Assembly (NCBI GenBank): GCA_910583835.1
Contig: CAJTYM010000068.1
Span: 1-11,878 of the forward strand
Source: an uncultured Lachnospiraceae bacterium
Lineage (GTDB): Bacteria; Bacillota; Clostridia; Lachnospirales; Lachnospiraceae
Reading direction: 5' to 3'
DNA: 11,878 bases
The notes under the pieces: generated by a model
The model's input: only the letters and a program-made list of their open reading frames with translations
What the model was told of the DNA's origin: nothing
Database searches by the model: none
Position numbers and translations under genes: made by a program
In this document: positions 11,830 through 11,878 of the stretch, piece after piece
Numbering within the stretch: the first letter of the stretch is position 1
Layout: every line of letters begins with the position of its first letter

Positions 11830-11878
11830 AAGGTAATTTTTTAACTATCTACTGGCAATTTGCACAAATAAGCACAAA

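Noticed and set aside
11678..11878. Cobalamin riboswitch or T-box ahead of hemA
   Set aside because: No B12 box, T-box sequence or terminator hairpin with a T-run was found. The segment in the window is short, so an element further upstream cannot be excluded.

Overview
All recognised genes lie on the minus strand. Coding sequence is moderately GC-rich, starts have strong GGAGG-type Shine-Dalgarno sites, and intergenic DNA is very AT-rich. Together with the gene content (single-domain precorrin-2 dehydrogenase, fused uroporphyrinogen-III methyltransferase/synthase, Rae1/YacP domain), this points to an anaerobic Firmicute of the class Clostridia, probably a Lachnospiraceae-like gut or rumen species. 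The lineage is inferred, since no rRNA or marker gene is present.

Layout in transcription order, from high to low coordinates: a leader with nested inverted repeats (11678-11878); hemA glutamyl-tRNA reductase; a Nudix hydrolase; a SirC/YlnF-type precorrin-2 dehydrogenase; hemC; a large fusion of a Tet(M)/EF-G-like ribosomal GTPase with a C-terminal Rae1/YacP-type NYN nuclease domain; a fused cobA-hemD; hemB; hemL; a membrane-anchored Amidase_2 peptidoglycan amidase; a rho-independent terminator (769-801); about 0.6 kb of AT-rich intergenic DNA; and the first 51 codons of a secreted protein that runs off the left edge.

The tetrapyrrole genes cover every step from glutamyl-tRNA to sirohydrochlorin: HemA, HemL, HemB, HemC, HemD, CobA (SUMT) and precorrin-2 dehydrogenase. 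No uroporphyrinogen decarboxylase or later haem gene is present, so the operon appears dedicated to sirohaem and/or corrinoid (B12) synthesis rather than protohaem. Short gaps and overlaps (sirC/hemC 13 nt, hemD/hemB 10 nt, hemC to GTPase 8 nt) support one polycistronic transcript.

The most notable item is the 898-residue GTPase-NYN fusion between hemC and cobA-hemD. It joins a translation-factor module that should enter the ribosomal A site to a domain resembling B. subtilis Rae1, a ribosome-dependent mRNA endonuclease. This suggests a single-chain A-site rescue or mRNA-cleaving factor. The domain IV tip loop lacks the Tet(M) residues linked to tetracycline release. The window also holds several short imperfect tandem duplications: about 45 nt x3 before cobA-hemD, 39 nt in sirC, 33 nt in the fusion, and a decayed set after hemA.
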